From: DATARH01 sp036008175
GTDB taxonomy: Bacteria > Pseudomonadota > Alphaproteobacteria > ATCC43930 > CGMCC-115725
Assembly: GCA_036008175.1 (NCBI GenBank)
Contig: DASYOB010000098.1
Coordinates: 10,467-74,466 of the forward strand
Direction of reading: 5' to 3'
DNA: 64,000 nt
Under the pieces are notes generated by a model that was not told where the DNA came from, searched no databases, and saw only the letters and a list, made by a program, of their open reading frames with translations. Below are positions 1-8,542 of this stretch, in pieces (the stretch's first letter is position 1; every line of letters starts with the position of its first letter). Position numbers and translations under genes: made by a program.

Positions 1-1
1 G

Positions 2-1774
2 CCACTCAAGATGGTCCGCTGGCTCGACTACATCCGGTCGAATGCCGGTTACCGCTTCGCCGACATCGCCGGCTTTATCGACCAGAACCCCGGTTGGCCA
101 CTGCAAAAGAAGCTGCTGCGCCGCGCCGAAGAGGGCTTGGGCGTGCAAGCCGAGGATGTCGCGGCCGATTGGCTGAAGCGGCACCCGCCGATCAGCGCGG
201 CTGGGAAGGCCCGCGGGGCCGAGCTGATGATCAGCCACGGCGATACCGAGGCTGGCACAGCCGCGCTGCGGGCGGCCTGGATCGAGGGCGATTTCACCCC
301 GGCCGACGAGCACCGGCTGCTGACACGCTTCTCCGCGACATTCCGGCCGGAAGACAACGCCAAGCGGCTCGACCGGCTGATCTGGGATGGCGATGCCGAT
401 GCGGCGCGCCGAATGTTTCCGCTGGTTTCTGCTGATCAGCGCGCAGTGGCGGAGGCGCGGCTCGCGCTCGCGAGCGATGTGCCAAACGTTGAAAAATTGG
501 TTGCAAAAGTCCCAGCGCAGCTTCGCTCGGACCCCGGCCTCGCCTTCGAAGAAGCGCGGTGGGACCGGAAGAAGGGCTTTTTTGACACCGCCGCGCAGAT
601 CCTGCTCGCTCACCCCGACAACCCGCTAAATCCCGCAGCCTGGTGGGACGAACGCCAGGAGATTGCGCGCCGGCTGCTTGTCGCCGGCAATGCCGATCTC
701 GCCTATCGGCTGGCCGAGCAGCATGCGACGACTGATGGCGCGGCCTATTGCGACGCGGAATTCCTAACCGGCTACATAGAGCTGCGATACCGCAACGACC
801 CGGCCGGCGCCTTCGAACATTTCTCCCATATTCTTGCCCGCGCCACCGGCACCTACGGCAAGGCACGCGGCGCCTACTGGGCCGGGCGCGCGGCCGAAGC
901 GGAAGGCAAGCAGGATCTGGCGACCAAATGGTACACCGCTGGCGCCGAGAACATGGCGACCTTCTATGGCCAGCTCTCCGCTCATCAGCTCGGCAAGGAT
1001 GCACCACCGCACCCGGTGCCGGAACCGCGGCCGGACAGCGCGCAGCAGGCCAAGTTCGATGCTCAGGAGCTGGTCCGCGCGACGCACCTGTTCTTCGCCG
1101 CCGGCGATCGCGACCACGCTGGCAAGTTCCTGCTGCAGCTGGCGGATCAGGCAAAAACTCCGGTCGATTTCGGCATGCTCGCCTCGCTCGCCGAGGCGCA
1201 CGGTCGGATCGACCTGGCGATCGCCGTGGCGCGACGGTCGGTCGGTGCCGGAATGCCGCTGATGGTGCACGGATACCCGGTGACCACACTCCCCAGTGGC
1301 GGCACAACCGAGCCTTCGCTGCTGTTCGCGATCGTCCGCCAGGAAAGTGCCTTTGCTCCGGATGCGACAAGCCGCGTCGGGGCACGCGGTCTGATGCAGC
1401 TGATGCCGGCCACCGCAGCCAATGTCGCGAGCAAACTGCAGCTGCCGTTCTCGCTCGACCGGCTGACCACTGACGGCGTCTACAATCTCGAGCTCGGCCG
1501 GTCCTATATCGAGAGGCTGATCGAGGATTTCGGCGGTTCCTATCCGCTGGCCATCGCCGCATATAACGCCGGTCCCGGACGCATTAAACAGTGGCTGCAA
1601 GCGTTTGGCGACCCGCGCGGCCGCGCCATCGGCATGGTCGATTGGATTGAGTGCATCCCGTTCAACGAGACGCGGACGTATGTGCAGCGGGTATTGGAGA
1701 ACCTGCAGGTCTACCGCGGTCAGAACGCCGACAACGTCGCCGCGTTTTCCCTCGCCGCCGACCTCGCCCGCTGA
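2..1774 (+). CDS. slt: Soluble lytic murein transglycosylase (5' partial)
   Basis: Slt70-type lytic transglycosylase that cleaves the MurNAc-GlcNAc bond of peptidoglycan in the periplasm, forming 1,6-anhydro-MurNAc. The first internal Met is at 11, but the frame is open to the window edge and no signal peptide is visible, so the true start lies upstream. The first ~400 residues are helical repeat-like sequence, as in the superhelical U-domain of Slt70. The C-terminal catalytic domain has the motif RQESAFAPDATS; its Glu (about residue 445 counting from base 11) is the expected acid. GLMQLMPATA and AYNAGPGRI are further lysozyme-fold signatures. The family is clear; only the N-terminus is missing. 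Confidence 0.93.
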   Translation, partial: PLKMVRWLDYIRSNAGYRFADIAGFIDQNPGWPLQKKLLRRAEEGLGVQAEDVAADWLKRHPPISAAGKARGAELMISHGDTEAGTAALRAAWIEGDFTPADEHRLLTRFSATFRPEDNAKRLDRLIWDGDADAARRMFPLVSADQRAVAEARLALASDVPNVEKLVAKVPAQLRSDPGLAFEEARWDRKKGFFDTAAQILLAHPDNPLNPAAWWDERQEIARRLLVAGNADLAYRLAEQHATTDGAAYCDAEFLTGYIELRYRNDPAGAFEHFSHILARATGTYGKARGAYWAGRAAEAEGKQDLATKWYTAGAENMATFYGQLSAHQLGKDAPPHPVPEPRPDSAQQAKFDAQELVRATHLFFAAGDRDHAGKFLLQLADQAKTPVDFGMLASLAEAHGRIDLAIAVARRSVGAGMPLMVHGYPVTTLPSGGTTEPSLLFAIVRQESAFAPDATSRVGARGLMQLMPATAANVASKLQLPFSLDRLTTDGVYNLELGRSYIERLIEDFGGSYPLAIAAYNAGPGRIKQWLQAFGDPRGRAIGMVDWIECIPFNETRTYVQRVLENLQVYRGQNADNVAAFSLAADLAR

Positions 1775-1821
1775 CCCTTCCCCGGTGGGGTATCGATTTG
1801 CTCCCAGCCTGATCCGGACGG

Positions 1822-2862
1822 GTGAGGATGCGATTGCGGCTGATCGACTTCGACCCGGATCGCAGGCACAATAGTTCGACGCGGCTGGCCATAGGTGCCT
1901 ACTTGTCCGATCTCCATTATGCGGTGGAGCTGACGCCCCCGGATATCGAACCCTATAGGGCGGGCAATACCGGCATCGACTACGTCCACACCTTTACCTC
2001 GGTTGAGGCGGGGCCGCACGTCCTCATTACCGCGTTGACGCATGGCAACGAGATCTGCGGCGCGATCGCCCTCGATCGACTGCTCCGCGCCGATATCCGA
2101 CCGCGCCGCGGCAAGTTGACGCTCGCCTTCGACAATGTCGCGGCATATCGCGAATTCGACCCGCGCTATCCGATCGCCTCGCGCTACGTCGACGAGGATT
2201 TCAACCGGCTGTGGAACTCGGAGACGCTCGACGGCCCACGCCGGTCGGTCGAGCTGGAGCGCGCGCGAGCTTTGCGCCCGATCGTCGATGCCGCGGATTT
2301 TCTGCTCGACATGCACTCGATGCAGCACGCCACCGCGCCGTTGATGCTGGCCGGGCTGTTGCCGCGTTCCCGCGAGCTGGCACGCCGGGTCGGGATTCCC
2401 GAGCTGATCATGTGCGACGCCGGCCACGCCGCCGGTCCGCGGATGCGCGATTACGGCGGTTTTGGCGATCCCAGTTCGAGCAAGACGGCGCTGCTGATCG
2501 AGTCAGGCCAGCACTGGGAGCGCCGTGCCGCGGAGGTCGCCGGCGACGTGATGTTGCGGTTTCTGATCGCGACCGGATGTGTGAGCCGCGACGATGTGAC
2601 GGTGCTCGGCGGACCCGAATTCGACGCACAGCCGCGACAGCGCACGATCGAAGTGACCGAGGCGGTCACGATCAGCAGCGATCGCTTCGATTTTGCCGAC
2701 GATTTCCGCGGGCTCGAGGTGCTGAGCGAAAAGGGCACTCTGATTGGCCACGACGACGGCCGTGAGGTGCGCACGCCCTACGATAATTGCGTGCTGATCA
2801 TGCCGTCGCGCCGGCTCGTCAAGGGCCAGACGGCAGTCCGGCTTGGGCGGTATATCGACTGA
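1822..2862 (+). CDS. Succinylglutamate desuccinylase/aspartoacylase-family zinc deacylase
   Basis: M14-like metallo-deacylase that removes an acyl group from an N-acylated amino acid or similar amide. Zinc ligands are visible as HGNE (H74, E77) and DMHSMQ (H165); LLIESGQHW carries the probable catalytic Glu, and DEDFNRLW is the substrate Arg/Asn region. Length (346 aa) is normal for the family. The frame opens with GTG at 1822 followed by ATG at 1828, so the start could be either. It follows slt by 47 bp on the same strand, and the next gene's frame begins before its stop. The substrate cannot be told from sequence. Confidence 0.88.
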   Translation: MRMRLRLIDFDPDRRHNSSTRLAIGAYLSDLHYAVELTPPDIEPYRAGNTGIDYVHTFTSVEAGPHVLITALTHGNEICGAIALDRLLRADIRPRRGKLTLAFDNVAAYREFDPRYPIASRYVDEDFNRLWNSETLDGPRRSVELERARALRPIVDAADFLLDMHSMQHATAPLMLAGLLPRSRELARRVGIPELIMCDAGHAAGPRMRDYGGFGDPSSSKTALLIESGQHWERRAAEVAGDVMLRFLIATGCVSRDDVTVLGGPEFDAQPRQRTIEVTEAVTISSDRFDFADDFRGLEVLSEKGTLIGHDDGREVRTPYDNCVLIMPSRRLVKGQTAVRLGRYID

Positions 2863-3383
2863 CGCCGCCGATCCCGCCCCGCAAGCACAGCTTTCCACCG
2901 ATCGTCGACGCGCGCTCGCGTGTGCTCGTGCTGGGCACGCTACCCGGCGAGGAATCGCTGCGCCGGGCCGAGTATTACGCGCATCCCCGCAATCTGTTTT
3001 GGCCGATCGTGTTTGCCCTGTTTGGCCGCGATGCGCCGCCTCCAGTCTATGCTGAGAAGCTGGCCTTTGTACTGGCGCAGCGGATCGCGCTTTGGGACGT
3101 CTGCGAGGCGACTCAACGTCTGGCCAGCGCGGATTCGACGATCGCGGATGAGCTCCCGAACACCATCCATGACCTGCTCGATGCACATCCGGGCATCTGT
3201 GCCGTCGCCTTCAACGGCAGCGGCGCACGCCGGCTCTATGATCGTCATTTCACCCGACGGCCCGGCCTCCTCTATCTCGCGCTACCCTCGACAAGTCCGG
3301 CTCATGCTCGCCTTGGCTTCGCTGAAAAGCTTGCGTCCTGGAAGCTGCTGTGGGAAGCGGCGCGGACAGCGCAAACTTTCTAA
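2859..3383 (+). CDS. Hypoxanthine (deoxyinosine)-DNA glycosylase, UDG superfamily family 6
   Basis: Base-excision repair glycosylase of the HDG branch of the uracil-DNA glycosylase superfamily, expected to remove hypoxanthine from deaminated adenine. The active-site block LGTLPGEESLRRAEYYAHPR followed by NLFWP matches family motif 1, and VAFNGSGARRLY matches the later loop. The start is uncertain: homology begins at RKHSFPPI, just after the upstream stop. The only ATG/GTG/TTG codon upstream in frame is a TTG at 2787, which would overlap the deacylase gene by 76 bp. The coordinate given is the CTG at 2859. The stop overlaps the convergent sensor gene by 4 bp. Confidence 0.8.
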   Translation: MTPPIPPRKHSFPPIVDARSRVLVLGTLPGEESLRRAEYYAHPRNLFWPIVFALFGRDAPPPVYAEKLAFVLAQRIALWDVCEATQRLASADSTIADELPNTIHDLLDAHPGICAVAFNGSGARRLYDRHFTRRPGLLYLALPSTSPAHARLGFAEKLASWKLLWEAARTAQTF

Positions 3384-5722
3384 AACCGCCGTGCTTCGGC
3401 CGTCGGAAGAAACTCCAGCAACGTTGTAGTCAACCGGTCGATTTCCACCGCGACCTGTTGTAGCTGCGACCCTCCGCGCTGGCGCAATTCGGCACCGGCG
3501 ATGCCGAGCGAAGACGCCAAGAGATCGCAAACCCGCCTGCCGCCGAGATGGCCGGCACAGCGGCGGAGCGCCGCGATGCCGTGGGTGTAGGCGGTCGCAT
3601 CAGCGGCTGCGACCGCGCGATCGAGCCGGTCCAAGAGCTGTCGCGCATCGGCGCGAAACGTATCAATCAGCTCGCGCAGAAACGCCTCGCCGCCACCGAG
3701 CGTGCGCAATGCCTCGATCGTCGCGATGTCAACGACTGCCGAGATGTCGGGGACGAATTTCGGATGCGCGGCAATCGGCGTCACGCGGTGCTCACCGGCG
3801 TTGCCGGCGTCTCTGGATGTCGGCGGGCGGCCGCTCGCAATGCCGGCCGGCTTGGGCGCATCAAGCGGGAGCCCGCGGAACGCATTGACAAGCAGGCGTT
3901 CGGTCAATGGCACCGGCAGCAGGCAATCGAGCGCGACCTTGTCCTCTTCTGCGAGACGCTCGATACGGCTGCTCTCGCCGACGAATAGAATGAACGGATC
4001 GGCGGGCCCAAGCATCCTGACGCTGTCGGCAAAGGCGAGCGCGACGAGCGGCTGGTCGCGGCCATCGACCATCAGCACCGAGCGCTCGCTTTGGTCGAGT
4101 TCAGCTATTTCGGTGACGGCAGTTTCGGTATCGCCGATCCAGCGCGCGTCTGCATGCCACCGATCGAGCAGCGCGGTGACTTCGCCGGCGAAGGCGTCAT
4201 CTCCGCTGACAATCAGCACCGGCTGGCTTTTCAGGTCGAGATCGGTCTCGGCCGGCTGCTGCTCGACGCCCAAAGTCAGCGTGATAGTGAACCGATTGGG
4301 CGGTCCAGGCCCGCCTTCCATGCTGAGTTCGCCGCCGATCATCGCGACCAGCCGTGTAACTACTCCGACGGTGAGGGCCCCGTGCTCCCATGCCGCCGCA
4401 CGTTGGGTTTCCCCGTCGCGGCCATCGCCGACGATGTCGTCCGACCGGGCCGCGTCGCCGGTGTCGAACCTGATGCGCAACCGCATCCGGTCGGCGTCGC
4501 GACCGACGGCGTCGCAAGCGATTCGCAGGCTGTTCGTCTGCGCCAGATTGATAAAATGATCGGCGAGGCTGCCGAGGATGCGCGCAATTGCCTGCGAAGG
4601 GCCGCGCAAGCAGGGCGGCAGGCGCGGATCGACGCGCCATCGCATCGCGATTCCTTTTGCAGCGGCCGCGAAAGAGAGCCGGCCCAGGGTCTCGGACACT
4701 ATTGCGCGGAAATCGAAGGGCGTGATCGGGGCCGAAAACTCCCCGGTTTCGACCCCGACCAGCTCGAGAATATCGCTGATCCTTTCCGCCAGAACTCGGG
4801 TCGAGTGTTCTGCGGCGCCGGCGCGGATAACTGCCAGCGGTTGCCGCAAGGCATCGGCAACCGCGGCGAGAAATCGTGTCCTGCCCGTCTCGGCCGTCGT
4901 TGCGGTAGCCCGTGCTGCGGCTATCGCGCGCAGCAGCCCGACAACACACCACGGCAGAACCATCAGCGCGGCGATCAGCCCCAAAGCGAGACCGGGCTGT
5001 CGGCGCCAGAATTCCGTGAACAGAACGACCACGGCAAACCCGGCGAGGCTGCCGATCGCGCTCCCCAGCAGCGCGTGCTCGCCGAAGCGATAACCCGCAT
5101 AGAAGGCCGCCAACAAATAAAGCGGATACAGACCCGCCGCTGCAGCTCCCCCGAGATGAAGTAAGGCCGATAACAGCGCAATATCCAGCGCCATCGCGCA
5201 TCCGCGCCGCAGACGGCCTGCAACCGGCCGAAGAAGAATCGACAGCAGCACGGTCCAGGCGGCAGAAAGCCCGAGCACAGCCACCGGCAACACGAGCGGC
5301 GACGCGGCACCGGTTGGCATAGCCGTCGCCAAACCCAGCGCATAGCCGAACAACAGCGTGTCGGCAAAGACGCGAAGGATCGCCTGCTCGGCCTCCTCGC
5401 GGGCCTCGCGCTGCAGGAAGGCCACAATCCGGGGCAAGCCGGAAAGGGCGACCGCCAGGCCGACACCGGCCGGCGTCAGGATCAGCAAGGCCAAGAGAAT
5501 GTCCGCCGCGAGCGGCGGCCCCATGAGACCTCGAACGCCGGTGAAAATGCTCACAACTATAGGGGGCGCCACGCCAGCTATCGACAGGCCGACGGCTGCA
5601 GCGACGGCCCGGCCATTTCTCTCATCGGCGGATGGCAAATCTTGAGCCATCAGCGGCGCGGCCGATCCCTCGGTCCGCGCCGGCGAGCCCGAATGCGGCA
5701 ATTCGGAATGAAACCCGGCCAA
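3380..5722 (-). CDS. RpfC-like hybrid histidine kinase with lost phosphorelay residues (pseudokinase)
   Basis: 780-residue membrane protein with the RpfC architecture: about six hydrophobic segments (residues 45-270, including a YPLYLLAAFYAGYRFG block typical of RpfC sensor regions), then HisKA (280-350), HATPase (350-490), receiver (500-620) and HPt (660-780). The functional residues are missing. In the HisKA box FLAAVADALRQPL (284-296) the phospho-His position is Asp290. The ATPase N-box is SLADHFINLA and the G1 box is DTGDAARS. The receiver lacks the Lys (LLPVPLTE). The HPt box IAALRRCAGHLGG has Ala717 at the His position. The frame itself is intact, so this looks like a maintained pseudokinase rather than a pseudogene. 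It lies 9 bp downstream of the other sensor gene and probably shares its operon. Confidence 0.8.
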   Translation of the reverse strand: MAGFHSELPHSGSPARTEGSAAPLMAQDLPSADERNGRAVAAAVGLSIAGVAPPIVVSIFTGVRGLMGPPLAADILLALLILTPAGVGLAVALSGLPRIVAFLQREAREEAEQAILRVFADTLLFGYALGLATAMPTGAASPLVLPVAVLGLSAAWTVLLSILLRPVAGRLRRGCAMALDIALLSALLHLGGAAAAGLYPLYLLAAFYAGYRFGEHALLGSAIGSLAGFAVVVLFTEFWRRQPGLALGLIAALMVLPWCVVGLLRAIAAARATATTAETGRTRFLAAVADALRQPLAVIRAGAAEHSTRVLAERISDILELVGVETGEFSAPITPFDFRAIVSETLGRLSFAAAAKGIAMRWRVDPRLPPCLRGPSQAIARILGSLADHFINLAQTNSLRIACDAVGRDADRMRLRIRFDTGDAARSDDIVGDGRDGETQRAAAWEHGALTVGVVTRLVAMIGGELSMEGGPGPPNRFTITLTLGVEQQPAETDLDLKSQPVLIVSGDDAFAGEVTALLDRWHADARWIGDTETAVTEIAELDQSERSVLMVDGRDQPLVALAFADSVRMLGPADPFILFVGESSRIERLAEEDKVALDCLLPVPLTERLLVNAFRGLPLDAPKPAGIASGRPPTSRDAGNAGEHRVTPIAAHPKFVPDISAVVDIATIEALRTLGGGEAFLRELIDTFRADARQLLDRLDRAVAAADATAYTHGIAALRRCAGHLGGRRVCDLLASSLGIAGAELRQRGGSQLQQVAVEIDRLTTTLLEFLPTAEARRF

Positions 5723-5731
5723 TCGGCTGCC

Positions 5732-7402
5732 CTACGGACCGGCGAACGCGCGAATCTCGCCGGCGATCGCTATAGGCGCCTGTTGCGAGCGCTCGCGCGG
5801 AAATGTCACGGTCACTGTGGTGCCGATCCCCTTGCTGCTGCGGATCGCCAAGCTCCCGCCATGCAGCTCGGTTAGCCCGATCGCCAAGGGAAGACCTAGC
5901 CCGGTACCGTCGTGGCCACGAGTCCAGGTGCTGGCGACCTGGCCGAACCGGCTCATGGCGGTTTCGACTTCCGCTGCATCCATGCCGATCCCGTGGTCGA
6001 CCACCGAAATCGAAACCGCGCCGCCGACGCTGCGCAAAACGATCTCCACTTCGCCCCCGGCATGGCTGAATTTGATCGCGTTCATCAGCAGATTGAGGAC
6101 GATCTGCTTCACCTTGCGGGCATCCGCGCGTAGTGCCGGCAGAGGAGCTTCGCTGCGCAACCTAACGTGCACCTCGCTTGCCCGCGCCTTGGCCTCGGCG
6201 AGCTGCACCAGATCGGTCATTGCTTTTGCCGGGTCGATCAATTCTTCGGCGAGGTCGAGCCTGCCCGCTTCGAGTTTCGAGACATCGAGGATGTCATTGA
6301 TGATGCCGAGCAGGTGTTCGGCGCTCGCCAGAATGTCGCGGGCATAGCCGATATATTTCGCGGTTCCGATCGGGCCGAGCATCTCGCCGGCAATCACCTG
6401 CGAGAAGCCAAGGATCGCGTTGAGCGGCGTGCGCAGCTCATGGCTCATATTGGCGACGAATTCGCCCATCGTGCGGTTGGCGCGTTCGGCCTCTTCCTTA
6501 GCCAGCAGCAAATCGCGGTCGGCGCGCTTGCGTTCGGTGATGTCGAGGAGGACGGTCACCACCATCGACTCCTCCTCTTCGTCGCCCTGGAACACCGCCC
6601 TGTGCGCCAGCAGGACACGGGCGTTTCCGTCGCTGTCGACGACCTCCTCCTCCGACGAGATCGGCGCGGCCTTACCGGCGAGCAGGCAAGTGCCGCTGTC
6701 GAACAAGCTGCGCGCCAAGGGGCCGTCATGAACCTCGACCGGCCGGCGGCCGATCAGCCGGCTCGGGCGGGTGCCGACAAAGGATGCGAAATGGCGATTG
6801 ACCACCAGATAGCGGCCGTTCTGGTCGGTGACGCAGATCATTCGCGGGATGATATCAATGACCCGCAACAGCATTTCATGCGCGCGGCGCAAGCCGGCCG
6901 GTTCAGGCCGATTGGCGTCATTGGCGGCGGCGATCGGTTCTGCGCGACTGCGGCGAACCGGCCGCGCTCTGAGTTGGCGTTGCGCGCGGAGACGGAATTC
7001 GACCGGATCGATCGGTGTCAGCAAATGGTCCGCCGCACCGGCTTCGAGCGCCCGCTCTATCGGGCCACTCTCCTCGGGGCAACCGACGACAATTACCGGG
7101 GCAGCGGTCGGACCAGATTGCTCCCATAGCCGGGAAAAGAATCCGGCGGCGTCACCCTGATCGCTCGTCGCCCCTAGGACGACGAGATTGGGCCGACGCT
7201 CGGCGCAAAACGACAACGCCGCCTCGCGATCTACGAAGGTGTTCGCGCTGATGCCTTCGCCAAGCAATTCCGCGTGTCGCTGCAGGATCTTCAGATTGGT
7301 GCTGCTGTCATCGACGATGACCACCAGCTGGGGAGACAAGGCGCCCACCTGGACTGTTATGAGCCGTCTGCCAGACGTATAGGGCCGCGTGCCCACGCGC
7401 AT
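5732..7402 (-). CDS. Sensor histidine kinase: pseudo-receiver, PAS, HisKA, HATPase
   Basis: Cytosolic sensor kinase of 556 aa. Residues 25-145 form a receiver resembling that of RpfG (IVDDSSTNLKIL, acidic pair D31/D32), but the phospho-Asp position is Gly77 (LVVLGATSD), the switch Ser/Thr is replaced by Gly, and the Lys is Thr129. A PAS domain (about 170-290) ends in LDITERKRAD. The HisKA box FVANMSHELRTPLN has an intact His321; the N-box NLLMNAIKFS, G1 DHGIGM and G2 DGTGLGLP are all present, so the kinase core should be active. No transmembrane segment is seen. The start at 7402 (ATG) has a GGGG stretch just upstream. It lies directly before the RpfC-like gene. Confidence 0.88.
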   Translation of the reverse strand: MRVGTRPYTSGRRLITVQVGALSPQLVVIVDDSSTNLKILQRHAELLGEGISANTFVDREAALSFCAERRPNLVVLGATSDQGDAAGFFSRLWEQSGPTAAPVIVVGCPEESGPIERALEAGAADHLLTPIDPVEFRLRAQRQLRARPVRRSRAEPIAAANDANRPEPAGLRRAHEMLLRVIDIIPRMICVTDQNGRYLVVNRHFASFVGTRPSRLIGRRPVEVHDGPLARSLFDSGTCLLAGKAAPISSEEEVVDSDGNARVLLAHRAVFQGDEEEESMVVTVLLDITERKRADRDLLLAKEEAERANRTMGEFVANMSHELRTPLNAILGFSQVIAGEMLGPIGTAKYIGYARDILASAEHLLGIINDILDVSKLEAGRLDLAEELIDPAKAMTDLVQLAEAKARASEVHVRLRSEAPLPALRADARKVKQIVLNLLMNAIKFSHAGGEVEIVLRSVGGAVSISVVDHGIGMDAAEVETAMSRFGQVASTWTRGHDGTGLGLPLAIGLTELHGGSLAIRSSKGIGTTVTVTFPRERSQQAPIAIAGEIRAFAGP

Positions 7403-7436
7403 ACATCCCCGTACGCGACAAAACGAAAAATGTTTG

Positions 7437-7442
7437 ATTATA
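7437..7442 (-). promoter_or_regulatory. Possible -10 element upstream of the sensor pair
   Basis: On the minus strand this reads TATAAT, inside an AT-rich block (7420-7450) unlike the surrounding GC-rich DNA, about 35 bp before the kinase ATG. No convincing -35 box was found at the usual distance, so this is a weak candidate. Confidence 0.3.
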
Positions 7443-7520
7443 ATACGTTACGCTTGCGCAGCGGCGCTCGCCCAGCAGCCGGGGGCGCTCGTTTTGCTGC
7501 GCCGATTCGTGCGGGCGCGA

Positions 7521-8453
7521 TCACAGGCGATAGAAGGTCATCGCGTTTTTCCAGAAGAACCGGTCCCGCTCTTCGGGCGAGCGGTCCGCCAGCATCTGGC
7601 TCATTGCGGCGACCAGTGCGCCGTAGCCGATGCGCAAGCCGGCGACCGGGAAGTTGCTGGCAAACATCGCCCGCTCGATCCCGAAGATCGCAAGGGCGTC
7701 GAGGACGACGCGTAAATTGGACGGATACTCCCAGGCCCGGTCCTTGAGCCCGAATTCGGAGACCTTGAGGTGGACATTCGGCTCGCGGGCTAGGATTTCC
7801 ATCGCGCGGCGCCATGCCCTCAGCCCCTCCTCGCTACGGTCCCACGGAAAGCCGGTGTGGTTGAGCACGATCGGGGTGTTCGGAAAGGCGCGCGCGACCG
7901 CGGCGGCCTCCTCGAGATGCCAGAACGGCACCCGCAGATCCCAGGAGAGCTTGTACTTCTGAAGCAGCTCGAAGCCGCGCAGCCAGCGCTCGTCCTGCAT
8001 TGTACCGGGAGCGCCCGGCTCGATGCGGTCCGGCGACGGCGCGGTGACCGGTTTCGAGCGGATGCCGCGCACCAGCGGAAACGTCGCCTGCGCGGCGATG
8101 ACTTCCTCGGCGTTGTCGGTATCAAACCAGGCATGCGCGACGATCGCGCCCGGGAACCCGTTTTCGCGATGGATCGCGCTGATCCAGCGGGTTTCGCCGA
8201 CCTGGTCGGCCCGATCCCATTCGGCCTCGCAGTGCACCGTCGTCAGCACATTATGTCCGGCGGCATCAGGACGATAATCCTCGGGCAGGTAGTTCCTTTT
8301 GAGCGGCGCGTAGTCGCCCATGAAGAACTCTTTCTCCTCGCCGCCGCACAGCCACGGGTGCTGACCCATCCGCAGATCCCACAGGTGATGATGCGCATCG
8401 ATCAGGGTCACGGCATCGGGCGCGTCGTTCCAATTCCCATGGATCGTGTTCAT
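7521..8453 (-). CDS. Amidohydrolase 2-family metal-dependent hydrolase
   Basis: TIM-barrel hydrolase of the COG3618/amidohydrolase_2 family, which includes lactonases such as 2-pyrone-4,6-dicarboxylate lactonase and fuconolactonase. The signature IDAHHHLWD lies near the N-terminus (about residue 18), followed by VHCEAEWD, NHTGFPWD and ASNFPVAGL, which hold the later metal or acid residues. Length (310 aa) is typical and no signal peptide is seen. It is divergent from the enoyl-CoA hydratase gene (89 bp between starts), suggesting shared regulation of a catabolic route. The exact substrate is unknown. Confidence 0.85.
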   Translation of the reverse strand: MNTIHGNWNDAPDAVTLIDAHHHLWDLRMGQHPWLCGGEEKEFFMGDYAPLKRNYLPEDYRPDAAGHNVLTTVHCEAEWDRADQVGETRWISAIHRENGFPGAIVAHAWFDTDNAEEVIAAQATFPLVRGIRSKPVTAPSPDRIEPGAPGTMQDERWLRGFELLQKYKLSWDLRVPFWHLEEAAAVARAFPNTPIVLNHTGFPWDRSEEGLRAWRRAMEILAREPNVHLKVSEFGLKDRAWEYPSNLRVVLDALAIFGIERAMFASNFPVAGLRIGYGALVAAMSQMLADRSPEERDRFFWKNAMTFYRL

Positions 8454-8542
8454 GCTTGCTCCGCAGAGCTGATGATTCTACAGCGCCGATCGCGGCGTGC
8501 TCGTTGTAGGGTGACCGGCAAACCGAACGAGGGCAATCGGGG

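Noticed and set aside
294..1562. Long open frame antisense to the lytic transglycosylase
   Set aside because: Arg/Ala/Pro-rich sequence without any family motif, fully inside a gene with clear catalytic motifs; typical shadow in GC-rich DNA.
4091..5164. 357-codon plus-strand frame inside the RpfC-like gene
   Set aside because: No recognisable domain, while the opposite strand has membrane helices and kinase-like blocks. Considered because the kinase is degenerate, but the minus-strand reading is clearly better.
8454..8542. CTACA...TGTAG inverted repeat as an operator between the amidohydrolase and crotonase genes
   Set aside because: Arms are only 5 bp with a long spacer, which is expected by chance.
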